A DNA stretch of 64,000 nt from Neisseriaceae bacterium HSC-16F19 (GTDB lineage Bacteria > Pseudomonadota > Gammaproteobacteria > Burkholderiales > Neisseriaceae), in assembly GCF_024171525.1 (NCBI RefSeq), contig NZ_JALJZY010000009.1:41122-105121 (forward strand). Direction: 5' to 3'. The translations under genes and the position numbers were made by a program. Under the pieces are notes generated by a model. The model saw nothing but the letters and a program-made list of their open reading frames with translations, had not been told where the DNA came from and ran no database searches. Shown one piece after another: positions 9,067 to 17,314 of this stretch (positions are counted from its first letter, which is position 1; the number at the start of each line of letters is the position of its first letter).

Positions 9067-9271
9067 TATAGTCATTTAACACAGAACGATACGGCGTTGC
9101 TGTCCCACAGGGACTTCCTATGGTCGCGCCAAGCTCGCAGAGAACGATTTTGTAAGCCGCTCAAGCGGCAACAAAAATCAGTTCCGTACTATCTGTACTG
9201 TCTGTCCCGCGGGACTTCGCTGCGCTCGCGGCTGTTTGCTGCCTTATCTCGTTCTGTGTTATTCGACTATT
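9067..9271. repeat. Correia-like repeat element 3 (longest form)
   Basis: About 205 bp from TATAGTCATTT to TTCGACTATT. It lies directly upstream of the Slam start codon, between the Slam gene and its putative client. It has the usual TACGGCG, GTACTATCTGTACTGTCTG and GCCTTATCTCG blocks plus an inner partial duplication (CCCACAGGGACTT / CCCGCGGGACTTC). Confidence 0.82.
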
Positions 9272-9283
9272 ATGTGCGGGGGC

Positions 9284-9313
9284 AAAAACACCGGCCCGAA
9301 AGCACGGGCCGGT
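9284..9313 (-). terminator. Rho-independent terminator of the lipoprotein gene
   Basis: ACCGGCCCG (9290-9298) and CGGGCCGGT (9305-9313) form a perfect 9-bp stem, followed on the minus strand by a T run (9288-9284). It separates the transcription of the lipoprotein from that of Slam. Confidence 0.8.
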
Positions 9314-9349
9314 GCGGCTTGGGCGTCCGGCAGATGCCGCATGGCGGGC

Positions 9350-10171
9350 TCAGTCTTTTTTGGCGCCGAAGGAGCCCCAGAAGCCATCGGTGGTGTTTCG
9401 ATAAACCCCGCCCAATTCGGCGGCCTGCGGGCCGTAGAAAGCGCCGTGCATCTGGGTGCCGCCTTCATTGCCGGCAAAGCGGTTGCCGGTGATATTGCCG
9501 GAGAGGGCAATGCTTTTGTCTCCGCCCGCAGCCAAGGGCACCGTCAGCACGCCGAGTAGGGTTTGGTTGCCGTAGTCGACGGCAAAGCGGGCACTGCCTG
9601 CGGTGAAGCCGTCTATATGGTCAGCGCCGCCAGCTCCCGCGTACAGAGTGTAGCCGCTGTAGGTGGCAGTGCCGGTGGTGGGCATATCCGTGGTCAGGCG
9701 GCCGGTGGCAAACATGTTGAGTATCTGAGCCTGATTGAGCAGGTTATTGTTGTCATCCAGCTCGTAACCGCCATAGCCTGAAAAACCGAAACGGGTATAG
9801 CTGAGATCCGGCTGGGCGGAAACAATCTGATATATCTCTCTGGTCGGCTGCACCGCTCGTGTGAGGGTATAGCCCTCTACCGCCTGGGTGGAATCGCTGA
9901 ACAAGGGTATGGTAATGCCGTCTATCTTCAGTGTATCCAAGCCGCTGCCGTGCTGCCCCGGTGCGGTATGAAAGCCGTTTCGCTCTACGGTGCCGGTGTC
10001 GGCGTGGTATATCGTGCTGCCGCCTAGGGTGGTGGCTTCATAGACGGCAGTGCCCGGGGACTGGGCGGATGAGATATCCGGACCGCCTCCACCACCGCCA
10101 CTGCTGCCGCAGGCGCTCAGCGCAAAAGATGCGGCCAAGGCCACGGCAAGGGGTTTGTAATCGTAAGTCAT
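9350..10171 (-). CDS. TbpB-like surface lipoprotein (probable Slam client)
   Basis: 273 residues from the ATG at 10171, which has AAGGAG seven bases upstream. A lipoprotein signal ends at LSAC (Cys21), followed by a Gly-rich linker (GSSGGGGGG) typical of surface-exposed Neisseria lipoproteins. The last third (about 215-273: FAVDYGNQTLLGVLTV, GAFYGPQAAELGGVYR, GFWGSFGAKKD) matches the C-terminal beta-barrel signature of TbpB, HpuA and fHbp-like proteins. The ligand (transferrin, haemoglobin, haem or another host protein) cannot be told, and no TonB receptor gene is adjacent. A pentanucleotide repeat lies in its upstream region. Confidence 0.85.
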   Translation of the reverse strand: MTYDYKPLAVALAASFALSACGSSGGGGGGPDISSAQSPGTAVYEATTLGGSTIYHADTGTVERNGFHTAPGQHGSGLDTLKIDGITIPLFSDSTQAVEGYTLTRAVQPTREIYQIVSAQPDLSYTRFGFSGYGGYELDDNNNLLNQAQILNMFATGRLTTDMPTTGTATYSGYTLYAGAGGADHIDGFTAGSARFAVDYGNQTLLGVLTVPLAAGGDKSIALSGNITGNRFAGNEGGTQMHGAFYGPQAAELGGVYRNTTDGFWGSFGAKKD

Positions 10172-10263
10172 CGCTCTACTCCTTATTGTGTTTGTTAAAA
10201 CGGATAGTGCTTTGCTACAGTGTTTTGTTTGTTGTCTATTTTGTTGTTTTGTATCATTTTTTA

Positions 10264-10297
10264 CAAAACAAAACAAAACAAAACAAAACAAAACAAA
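10264..10297 (-). repeat. CAAAA pentanucleotide tract upstream of the lipoprotein gene
   Basis: Six full CAAAA units plus a partial one, read on the minus strand as TTTTG repeats, end 93 bp upstream of the start codon at 10171. A five-base repeat in a promoter region can change the -10/-35 spacing by slippage, a known mode of phase variation in Neisseria. The surrounding 10172-10560 is AT-rich with no other gene. Confidence 0.85.
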
Positions 10298-10573
10298 TAT
10301 ATTGTTGTTGTAAATTTTTGCTTGTTCAAGATAAATATTTTCTTAAAATACAAAAAACCTGAGTTTATTTATAATTTAATATGCTTGTGATTGCATTAAA
10401 ATTTTATTTTTGAATTTAATTGTGGAATTAAATTCTAATCAGGCAGTAAATACTGTGTGGCAATAGAGGGTTACGGGTGGCGGATATGGGCGGCGCAGGT
10501 TTTTATTGCGGTCGGATAAAACAGGGAGTTTTGCCTTTAAATTTGCCATTATCTGCTGTTGAAACAACAAACA

Positions 10574-10603
10574 AGGCTGCCTGAAAATGTTTTCAGGCAG
10601 CCT
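10574..10603. terminator. Inverted DUS terminator of prfB
   Basis: The DUS stem is extended by flanking ACAAGG/CCTTGT pairs. It lies 20 bases beyond the prfB stop codon, with T-rich sequence on both sides. Confidence 0.75.
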
Positions 10604-10622
10604 TGTTTGTCGGGCGGGCTAT

Positions 10623-11727
10623 TTACACGCCCTGTTTCAAACTCGCCTCAATAAAGCCGTCCAAATCACCGTCGAGCACGGCTTTGGTGTTGCCGACCTC
10701 GTAGCCGGTGCGCAGGTCTTTGATGCGCGAGGAATCGAGCACATAGGAGCGGATTTGGTGGCCCCAGCCCACTTCCGATTTGCCGTCTTCCAGCGCCTGT
10801 TTCTCTTCGTTGCGCTTGCGCATTTCCAGTTCAAACAGCTTGGCTTTGAGCATGTCCATGGCGGCGGCGCGGTTGGCGTGTTGCGAACGGTCGTTCTGGC
10901 ACTGCACCACGATGCCGGTGGGCTCGTGGGTAATGCGCACGGCGGAATCGGTTTTGTTGATGTGCTGGCCGCCCGCACCGGAGGCGCGGTAGGTGTCGAT
11001 GCGCAAATCGGCAGGATTGATGTCGATTTCGATGCTGTCGTCCACTTCCGGATACACAAATACCGAGGCAAACGAGGTGTGGCGTTTGTTATTGGAATCA
11101 AACGGCGAATAGCGCACCAGGCGGTGGATGCCGGTTTCGGTGCGCAAGAGGCCGTAGGCGTATTCGCCTTCCAGACGGATGGTGGCGCGGTTGATACCGG
11201 CAATCTCGCCTTCGTCCTCTTCCAGCACTTCCAGCTTAAAGCCTTTGCGCTCGCCGTAGCGGCTGTACATGCGCAACAGCATACCGGCCCAGTCTTCGGC
11301 CTCGGTGCCGCCCGCACCGGCGGTGATGTCGATAAAGCAGTTGTTCACATCCGCCGGCTGGTTAAACATGCGCTTGAATTCCAGCTCGGCCATTTTGCTT
11401 TCCAAATCGGCCACATCGGCTTCCACCGCGGCAAAGGCATCGGCGTCGCCTTCTTCCACCGCCATTTCAATCAGCATGCGGTTGTCTTCGATGCCGTTGC
11501 CGATGGTGTCCAGCGTCAGCACAATGCCTTCGAGCACCTTGCGCTCTTTACCGATTTCCTGGGCGCGCTTGGGGTCGTTCCACAACTCCGGGTCTTCGGA
11601 GAGGCCGATCACTTCTTCCAGACGGTCTTTTTTGCCGTCGTAGTCAAAGATACCCCCGAATGTCGGTGCTGCGTTGCAGCAGGTCGTCGAGTTGCTTGTT
11701 GAGCAGATTGATTTTTTCGGCTTCCAT
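10623..11727 (-). CDS. prfB: Peptide chain release factor 2 (programmed +1 frameshift)
   Basis: RF2 recognises UAA and UGA and releases the nascent chain. Translation starts at the ATG at 11727 (MEAEKINLL). After 27 codons the zero frame meets TGA at 11644-11646 in the context GGGGGTATCTTTGAC, the classical RF2 autoregulatory shift site with an internal Shine-Dalgarno-like GGGGG. The +1 frame continues with DYDGKKDRLEEV. The full product is 367 residues, close to E. coli RF2. The SPF codon-recognition tripeptide (RYSPFDSN) and the catalytic GGQ (SGAGGQHINKTDSAVR) are intact. Confidence 0.97.
11644..11658 (-). promoter_or_regulatory. prfB programmed frameshift site
   Basis: On the minus strand the sequence reads GGGGGTATCTTTGAC, with TGA at 11646-11644. 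When RF2 is scarce the ribosome slips +1 at CTT and reads GAC, so RF2 controls its own synthesis. Confidence 0.95.
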
Positions 11728-11868
11728 GATGTTTTCCTCAAGTTCTTGCAAAATAGGGCGGATTATAGCAAGGATGCGGTATGGGCGTCATTTCCGGCTG
11801 CCTGAAAACATGAGATGCCGAAGCGGGCGCAATCGGGTAAAATCGCGCCTGATTTTTGGCCGGTGCGG

Positions 11869-12026
11869 GGGCGAACTGACCATTCGGACGTGCAGCGGAT
11901 TTTTTAGGCAAAAACGTCTGATTCAAGGCGGAAAGCGCAGCAAGGTGTAGACCTTGCGAGCATTTCCAACGCAGAAGCGGGCGCTTTTGACAAAAAAGCA
12001 GCCGTGAACGAATGGTCAGCTTGCCC
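11869..12026. repeat. ~160-bp inverted-terminus element, copy 1
   Basis: Begins GGGCGAACTGACCATTCG and ends CGAATGGTCAGCTTGCCC. The inside carries AAGGCGGAAAGCGCAGCAAGG and TTTCCAACGCAGAAGCGGGC (segments of 21 and 20 bases within 11927-11985). It has no coding capacity. It fills the gap before purB and may carry or disrupt its promoter. Further copies lie at 49.6, 50.2 and 59.0 kb. Confidence 0.85.
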
Positions 12027-12066
12027 TAATGCGCCGCTTTATTTTTGCTAAACCGACGAGTACATC

Positions 12067-13437
12067 ATGATCAATGCCCTGACCGCCCTCTCGCCGCTGG
12101 ACGGCCGTTACGCCAAATCCGTTGAAACCCTGCGCCCGATTTTTTCCGAATACGGTCTGATGAAAGCCCGCATCCGTGTGGAGCTGAGCTGGCTCAAAGC
12201 CCTGGCGGCCGAGCCGAAAATCACCGAAGTACCGGCCTTCAGCGACTTTACCGTGGCGGAAATCGACCAGGTGATGGCCGAGTTTTCCGTCAACGATGCC
12301 GAGGCGGTCAAAGCCATTGAGGCCACCACCAACCACGATGTCAAAGCCATCGAATACTGGCTCAAAGAGCGTTTTTCCGGCGTACCGGAAGTGCTGGCGG
12401 TGAGCGAATTCATCCACTTTGCCTGCACCAGCGAAGACATCAACAACCTCTCCCACGCGCTCATGCTCAAAGAAGCCTGCGAGCAGGTGATTTTGCCGCA
12501 GCTCAACAGCGTGTGTGCCAAATTGCGCGAACTGGCACACAGTCACGCCGCCGTGCCGATGATGAGCCGCACCCACGGCCAACCGGCCACCCCGACCACC
12601 TTGGGCAAGGAAATCGCCAATGTGCTGGCACGCCTGAAACGCCAAATCGAATTGCTGGAAAAACAGGAATTCCTGGGCAAAATCAACGGCGCGGTGGGTA
12701 ATTACAACGCCCATATGGTGGCCTACCCGGATGTGGATTGGGAGGCGCATTGCCGCTATTTCGTCGAGCTGGATCTGGGCCTGACCTTCAATCCCTACAC
12801 CATCCAGATCGAACCGCACGACTATATGGCCGAGTTGTTCCAGGCCGTCAGCCGCATCAACACCATCCTCATCGATTTCAACCGCGATGTGTGGGGCTAT
12901 ATTTCGCTGGGCTATTTCAAACAGAAAGTCAAAGCCGGCGAAGTGGGCTCCTCCACCATGCCGCACAAGGTCAATCCCATCGACTTTGAAAACTCCGAAG
13001 GCAATCTGGGCATGGCCAATGCCGTGCTGGGCTTTTTGGCGGAAAAACTGCCGGTATCCCGCTGGCAGCGCGATCTGACCGACAGCACCGTGCTGCGCAA
13101 TATGGGCGTGGGCGTGGGCTATGCGGTGCTGGGCTGGGCGGCGCATTTGCGCGGCCTGAACAAACTGGAAGCCAACCCCGCCGCCCTGGCCGCCGATTTG
13201 GACGCCACCTGGGAATTGCTGGCCGAGCCGATTCAAACGGTGATGCGCCGCTACGGTGTCGCCAACCCTTACGAAAAACTGAAAGACCTCACCCGCGGCA
13301 AAGACGGTATCACCCCGCAGGTATTGCAGGTGTTTATCGACACTTTGGATATTCCGGCCGAAGCCAAAGCACAACTCCTGGCCCTGACCCCGGCCCTGTA
13401 TGTGGGCAAGGCCGAAGCGCTGGCCAAGCGGATTTGA
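12067..13437 (+). CDS. purB: Adenylosuccinate lyase
   Basis: 456 residues, the length of the E. coli-type enzyme. It cleaves SAICAR to AICAR and adenylosuccinate to AMP, releasing fumarate, in purine synthesis. The family signature GSSTMPHKVNPIDFENSEGN is present with the flexible catalytic-serine loop, as is the catalytic-histidine segment SRTHGQPATPTT. The N-terminus (MINALTALSPLDGRYA) is typical. It is monocistronic, with an inverted DUS terminator at 13455-13482. Its upstream gap is mostly the ~160 bp repeat. Confidence 0.97.
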   Translation: MINALTALSPLDGRYAKSVETLRPIFSEYGLMKARIRVELSWLKALAAEPKITEVPAFSDFTVAEIDQVMAEFSVNDAEAVKAIEATTNHDVKAIEYWLKERFSGVPEVLAVSEFIHFACTSEDINNLSHALMLKEACEQVILPQLNSVCAKLRELAHSHAAVPMMSRTHGQPATPTTLGKEIANVLARLKRQIELLEKQEFLGKINGAVGNYNAHMVAYPDVDWEAHCRYFVELDLGLTFNPYTIQIEPHDYMAELFQAVSRINTILIDFNRDVWGYISLGYFKQKVKAGEVGSSTMPHKVNPIDFENSEGNLGMANAVLGFLAEKLPVSRWQRDLTDSTVLRNMGVGVGYAVLGWAAHLRGLNKLEANPAALAADLDATWELLAEPIQTVMRRYGVANPYEKLKDLTRGKDGITPQVLQVFIDTLDIPAEAKAQLLALTPALYVGKAEALAKRI

Positions 13438-13454
13438 TGGTGTAGGTGTGAAAA

Positions 13455-13482
13455 AGGCTGCCTGAAAGGTTTCAGGCAGCCT
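13455..13482. terminator. Inverted DUS terminator of purB
   Basis: DUS pair with a 4-base loop followed by TTTT; a Correia-like element begins three bases later. Confidence 0.75.
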
Positions 13483-13484
13483 TT

Positions 13485-13590
13485 TATAGTCATTTAAAAT
13501 AAGAACGATACGGCGTTGCTGCGCCTTGCCGTACTATCTGTACTGTCTGCGGCTTGCTGCCTTGTCTCGTTCTTATTTTAGTCGACTATA
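13485..13590. repeat. Correia-like repeat element 4 (short form)
   Basis: 106 bp, TATAGTCATTT to TCGACTATA, with TACGGCGTTGCTGCGCCTTG and TACTATCTGTACTGTCTGC inside. This length and order match the classical short Correia element. It ends 17 bp from the dmpR stop codon. Confidence 0.9.
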
Positions 13591-13606
13591 TTATGCTGAA
13601 AACACA

Positions 13607-15313
13607 TCAGTTTTCTTCTTCCATCTTCTTCATGCGATACGCCAGTGCCGGGCGGGTGAGGCCGAGTTTGCGTGCCGCTTCGGAAACATTGCCCTGACTG
13701 GCATGCAGGGCATGGCGGATCAGGTCTTGCTCAAAGGTTTCCAGGGCAAAATCGGTTTGCAAGAGTTGTGACAGCCAGCTTTGCCATTGTGCATTGTGGT
13801 TGCGCTGTATCTGGATTTTGCCGGCCGCATCGAAGCCTTCGGCCAGAAACGGCGTTTCTTCGCGGTCGGGAAACAGGCTGCTGCTGGCGATGTGGCGGTT
13901 TTGGTCGGTCAGAATCACGCCGCGCTCAATCACGTTTTCCAATTCGCGGATATTGCCCGGCCAGTCGTATTGTTGCAGCATTTCCATGCCGCGGTCGCTG
14001 ATGCCGGGAATGTGTTTTTTGTATACGCCGCAGAATTTTTCCAGGAAGTGCGACACCAATAGCGGGATGTCTTCTTTGCGCTCGCGCAAAGGCGGGATGC
14101 GGATGGGAAACACATTGAGACGGTAATACAAATCGGCGCGGAATTTGCCTGCTTCCACCGCCTGTTGCAGGTCTTCATTGGTGGCGGTCACCACACGCAC
14201 GTCGATGCGGCGGGTTTTGTGGTCGCCCACACGCTCGTATTCGTTTTCCTGCAATACCCGCAGCAGGGCCGCTTGGGCACGCGGCGACAATTCCACCACT
14301 TCGTCCAGAAATATGGTGCCGCCGTGGGCGCGTTCAAATTTGCCCTGGCGCGACTGGTGGGCGCCGGTGTAAGCGCCTTTTTCCACGCCGAAGAGTTCGG
14401 CCTCAATCAGTTCCGGCGGTATGCAGGCACAGTTAATCGCCACAAACGGCCCGTCGGCGCGTTCGCTGCCGGCGTGCAGGCTGCGGGCAAACGCTTCTTT
14501 GCCGGCGCCGGTTTCGCCTTGCAGCAAGACCGTTACCTTGCTGGCGGCGGCACTGGCGAGCAGGCTGTAGGCTTGGCGGAAGGCTTTGGATTCGCCGATG
14601 GCATTGAAAATCTTGAATTCGGGGTCGGCGCGCAGCGGTTGGTTGGAGCGCAGGCGCACCAATTCGTTGCGCAGGGCCGCCAACTCGTCTTGTACCGAGT
14701 CGGGCATCATGGCGCGCTCGATATCGGTCAGCCCGCCCCATTCTTCCGCCGGTTTGCCGACAATGCGGCAGCAGGGGTCGCCTTTGGCGGTACAGGCCAC
14801 TTCCTGATAGATGATTTTGCGCCCCATAAAATAGCTGGTGTAGCCGCTGGCATAACCGAGCAGGGTCCAGCATGCGCCGTCATCGAGGGAGCGGCCTTGT
14901 GCGTCTTTGGGATAAACCCCCGCCTCATAAGAGTCATACCAGTTAAATACGCCGTAGTAATCACCGTTGTTGATATTAAACGACAATTCCACCGGTTCCA
15001 CTTTCACCATGCCGCGGATATTGTGCATTTGCGGCCCGGCCAGAAAAGCCTTTTGCGGGCTCATGTGCGGGCGCAGTTGGCGCGAGACTTCGGCGTCTTT
15101 CATACCGGCCTGATAGCCGAAGCGCATCAAAAACAGCTTGGCCCGGTCTGTGCCCAGGGTCGCAATCAAGTCGGCTTTCAATTGCGCCATTTCGCTGGCG
15201 TCGACCAGCAGCATGCGCTGTTCGTTGAGCCAGATTTTGCCGTTGTCGGTATCGAAGGTGATGGCACGAATCAGGTCTTTGGCGGTGGGGAGTTTGAGGG
15301 CGGCGGTACTCAT
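13607..15313 (-). CDS. dmpR: Phenol-sensing sigma-54 activator (DmpR/MopR type)
   Basis: 568 residues. An N-terminal XylR_N/V4R sensor (about 10-210) carries His97 and Trp125, with the same spacing as the MopR phenol-contact pair. It also has Cys148, Glu171, Cys174 and Cys182, spaced exactly as the MopR zinc site. The AAA+ domain has Walker A GETGAGKE (266-273), the sigma-54 contact loop GAYTGA (313-318) and Walker B GGTIFLDE (331-338). A Fis-type helix-turn-helix closes the protein (NVSEAARKLGLTRPALAYRM). It is divergent from the phenol operon and is expected to activate it through the sites at 15437-15596 when phenol is bound. Confidence 0.96.
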   Translation of the reverse strand: MSTAALKLPTAKDLIRAITFDTDNGKIWLNEQRMLLVDASEMAQLKADLIATLGTDRAKLFLMRFGYQAGMKDAEVSRQLRPHMSPQKAFLAGPQMHNIRGMVKVEPVELSFNINNGDYYGVFNWYDSYEAGVYPKDAQGRSLDDGACWTLLGYASGYTSYFMGRKIIYQEVACTAKGDPCCRIVGKPAEEWGGLTDIERAMMPDSVQDELAALRNELVRLRSNQPLRADPEFKIFNAIGESKAFRQAYSLLASAAASKVTVLLQGETGAGKEAFARSLHAGSERADGPFVAINCACIPPELIEAELFGVEKGAYTGAHQSRQGKFERAHGGTIFLDEVVELSPRAQAALLRVLQENEYERVGDHKTRRIDVRVVTATNEDLQQAVEAGKFRADLYYRLNVFPIRIPPLRERKEDIPLLVSHFLEKFCGVYKKHIPGISDRGMEMLQQYDWPGNIRELENVIERGVILTDQNRHIASSSLFPDREETPFLAEGFDAAGKIQIQRNHNAQWQSWLSQLLQTDFALETFEQDLIRHALHASQGNVSEAARKLGLTRPALAYRMKKMEEEN

Positions 15314-15436
15314 GGGTCCTGCCTTTCTGGTAGTGGTATTTTTGTGTATCGGGGCAGTATAACGGCTGCCCCCGTAGCCGCGTCAAATCTGTTTTAAAGG
15401 GCGGAACATCTGTTTTCAGGCAGTCCGAACAGCCGG
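15314..15436. other. dmpR upstream region
   Basis: Contains the dmpR leader; AGG in AAAGGCAGGACCC precedes the ATG. A near-complete DUS (TTTTCAGGCAG) lies at about 15413. No clear sigma-70 promoter for dmpR was identified. Confidence 0.35.
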
Positions 15437-15454
15437 TTTCATCATTTGGTGAAA
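15437..15454. promoter_or_regulatory. Putative DmpR upstream activating site 1
   Basis: TTTCATCATTTGGTGAAA is an 18-bp near-perfect palindrome, centred about 160 bp upstream of the predicted operon start. This is where DmpR/XylR-type activator sites are usually found. Confidence 0.7.
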
Positions 15455-15467
15455 TCGGCTGTTTTGT

Positions 15468-15485
15468 TTTTATCAAATGATGAAA
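15468..15485. promoter_or_regulatory. Putative DmpR upstream activating site 2
   Basis: TTTTATCAAATGATGAAA resembles site 1 and its centre lies 31 bp away, about three helical turns. That geometry lets two activator dimers bind the same face of the DNA. Confidence 0.7.
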
Positions 15486-15514
15486 TTCGCTGTATGGAAC
15501 ATCATGCTTGTGGT

Positions 15515-15527
15515 ATTCAATATTTTG
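15515..15527 (+). promoter_or_regulatory. IHF-like site between activator sites and promoter
   Basis: ATTCAATATTTTG matches WATCAANNNNTTR at all but one position and sits in an AT-rich stretch. It lies about 80-95 bp before the predicted start, as expected for a DNA bend assisting a sigma-54 activator. Confidence 0.5.
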
Positions 15528-15581
15528 ATTTTAAATTTTAATTTTTTAAGTTTCAGTGGTTTAGTCGGAAAAAATCCGGCT

Positions 15582-15597
15582 TGGCACCGGCGCTGCT
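15582..15597 (+). promoter_or_regulatory. Sigma-54 promoter of the phenol operon
   Basis: TTGGCACCGGCGCTGCT has the obligatory GG (15583-15584) and GC (15595-15596) separated by exactly ten bases, with the TGGCAC -24 hexamer. Transcription would start near 15608, about 44 bp before dmpK. Confidence 0.85.
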
Positions 15598-15651
15598 ATA
15601 GCGCTGTCACGGCCGCTATGTCTTTTCGGCCACAACCTGAGGAGGATGTTG

Positions 15652-15936
15652 ATGTCGGTAGCAAGCCACACCCGCGAGGCCCTGCCCGGGCTCACCAAAT
15701 ACATCCGTATCCGTAGCGAAGCAGGCGCCCGTTTTGTCGAGTTTGATTTCGCCATCGGCGACCCGGCCCTGTTTGTCGAGCTGGTGATGCCGCCGGCGGC
15801 CTTCGCCGATTTTTGCAGCCGCAACCATGTGGTGCATATGAGCGAGGCGCAGATGGCGGCCATAGACAGCGAGCTGGATAAATGGCGTTACGGTGAGGAT
15901 ACCCTGATGAGCCATAACCATTTCCGCGACGATTAG
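15652..15936 (+). CDS. dmpK: Phenol hydroxylase assembly protein DmpK
   Basis: 94 residues. The ATG at 15652 was chosen because AGGAGG (15640-15645) lies six bases upstream; the ATG at 15646 abuts it. The family (DmpK/PoxA/TomA0) is not needed for the reaction but helps the oxygenase gain its iron. Recognisable segments are TKYIRIRSEAGARFVEFDF and a C-terminal KWRYGEDTLMSHN. It is the first gene of the operon, 44 bases after the predicted sigma-54 start. Confidence 0.9.
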   Translation: MSVASHTREALPGLTKYIRIRSEAGARFVEFDFAIGDPALFVELVMPPAAFADFCSRNHVVHMSEAQMAAIDSELDKWRYGEDTLMSHNHFRDD

Positions 15937-16000
15937 TCCGCTTCCGTATTCAAAACCCAAGGCGGGAGACACCGCCACCCAACTGAAATAAGGAGCAACC

Positions 16001-16996
16001 ATGACCCTGGAAATCAAAACCTCTGCCATCGAGCCTGTGCGCCAGACCTATGCGCACATTGCCCGCCGCTTCGGCGACAAACCGGCAACCCGTTATCAGG
16101 AAGCCACTTACGATGCGCAGGCCACCACCAATTTCCACTACCGCCCCTTGTGGAAACCGGAAAAAACCCTCAACGATGCCAGTCATACCGCCATTGTCAT
16201 GGCCGACTGGTATGTCCTCAAAGATCCCCGCCAGTTTTATTACGGCGCCTATGTGCAAAACCGCGCACGCATGCAGGAAAGTGCCGAGCACAGCTATGCC
16301 TTTTTTGCCAAACGCCAGTGTGCCGAGCATCTGGATGCGGCACTGAAACAGTGCATCATCACCGGCCTTCTGCCTTTGCGCCATATCGAACAGACCGCCA
16401 ATCTCAACCATATGAGCGGCGCCGCCTACGGCTACGGCACGGCGGTGACCCAAGCCTGTCTGTATGCCGGTATGGACCGTTTGGGCATGGCGCAATACGT
16501 ATCGCGCATCGGCCTTTTGCTGGATGACAACAGCGGCAGCTCGCTGGCCGAGGCCAAAACCGCGTGGATGGAAGATGCGGCTTGGCAACCCCTGCGCGCC
16601 TTGTGCGAGGAAATGCTGATACAGCAAGACTGGTTCGAATTGCTGCTGGTGCAGACCGTGTTGGTGGATGCCCATATCCAGGCAGTGCTGTATCAGGGCT
16701 TCGGTGCTTGGCTGGATGCCAATCACGGCCGCGACGTGGCCATGCTCACCGAGTTTATGCAGGACACCCTCAAAGACCTGGCCAATTGGAGCGACAGCGT
16801 GATTAAGGCCGCAGCGGCCGAGAGCGAAGACAACCGCGCCCTGCTCAAACAATGGCTGGCCGCCTGGCAGCCGAAAGTGGCCGCCGCCTGGCAGCCTCTG
16901 GCTGATGCCGTACTCGGTGACGCCGCCGCGGCGGTGATGGCCGAAGCCGACACCCTCATTCAAAAGCGCCTGGCCAAATGCGGCCTGGCTGCCTGA
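16001..16996 (+). CDS. dmpL: Phenol hydroxylase oxygenase beta subunit
   Basis: 331 residues, the usual DmpL length. It is the beta subunit of the (alpha-beta-gamma)2 oxygenase that hydroxylates phenol to catechol. It shares the ferritin-like helical fold but lacks the diiron ligands (family knowledge). TSAIEPVRQTYAHIARRFGD and TNFHYRPLWKP near the start are characteristic, as is RARMQESAEHSYAFF. AAGGAG is found just before the ATG. It follows dmpK by 64 bases and precedes dmpM by 22. Confidence 0.96.
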   Translation: MTLEIKTSAIEPVRQTYAHIARRFGDKPATRYQEATYDAQATTNFHYRPLWKPEKTLNDASHTAIVMADWYVLKDPRQFYYGAYVQNRARMQESAEHSYAFFAKRQCAEHLDAALKQCIITGLLPLRHIEQTANLNHMSGAAYGYGTAVTQACLYAGMDRLGMAQYVSRIGLLLDDNSGSSLAEAKTAWMEDAAWQPLRALCEEMLIQQDWFELLLVQTVLVDAHIQAVLYQGFGAWLDANHGRDVAMLTEFMQDTLKDLANWSDSVIKAAAAESEDNRALLKQWLAAWQPKVAAAWQPLADAVLGDAAAAVMAEADTLIQKRLAKCGLAA

Positions 16997-17018
16997 ACAA
17001 ACACAAGGGAGCACAACC

Positions 17019-17285
17019 ATGTCCAAAGTTTATTTGGCCTTACAAGACAATGATATGTCGCGCTACATCGTGGCCGCAGTGGAAGAAGACAACCCGGAAG
17101 TGACCGTGATTTACCAACCCGCCATGGTGCGCATGGAATGCGAAGGCGAGCTGGTGGTCAAACGCAGCACGGTGGAAGCCCATTTGGGCCAGAGCTGGGA
17201 TGTGCAGGAACTGCACCTGAATCTGATTACCTTGGGCGGCAATGTCGATGAAGACGACGAAGCCATGCGCCTGAGCTGGAATTGA
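17019..17285 (+). CDS. dmpM: Phenol hydroxylase coupling/effector protein
   Basis: 88 residues, no cofactor-binding motif, as for DmpM (about 90). This small protein binds the oxygenase and couples electron transfer to hydroxylation. Signature segments are KVYLALQDNDMSRYIVAAVEE and RMECEGELVVKR. It has a good ribosome site (AAGGGAG) and sits between the beta and alpha oxygenase subunits in the canonical order. Confidence 0.95.
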   Translation: MSKVYLALQDNDMSRYIVAAVEEDNPEVTVIYQPAMVRMECEGELVVKRSTVEAHLGQSWDVQELHLNLITLGGNVDEDDEAMRLSWN

Positions 17286-17314
17286 GTGACGACACCCTAA
17301 GGAGAAACCCTACC

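Noticed and set aside
10264..10297. CRISPR-like short repeat
   Set aside because: Five-base units without spacers; a simple sequence repeat.
10623..11741. prfB as a frameshifted pseudogene
   Set aside because: The in-frame TGA lies in the conserved GGGGGTATCTTTGAC programmed shift site; the gene is functional by design.
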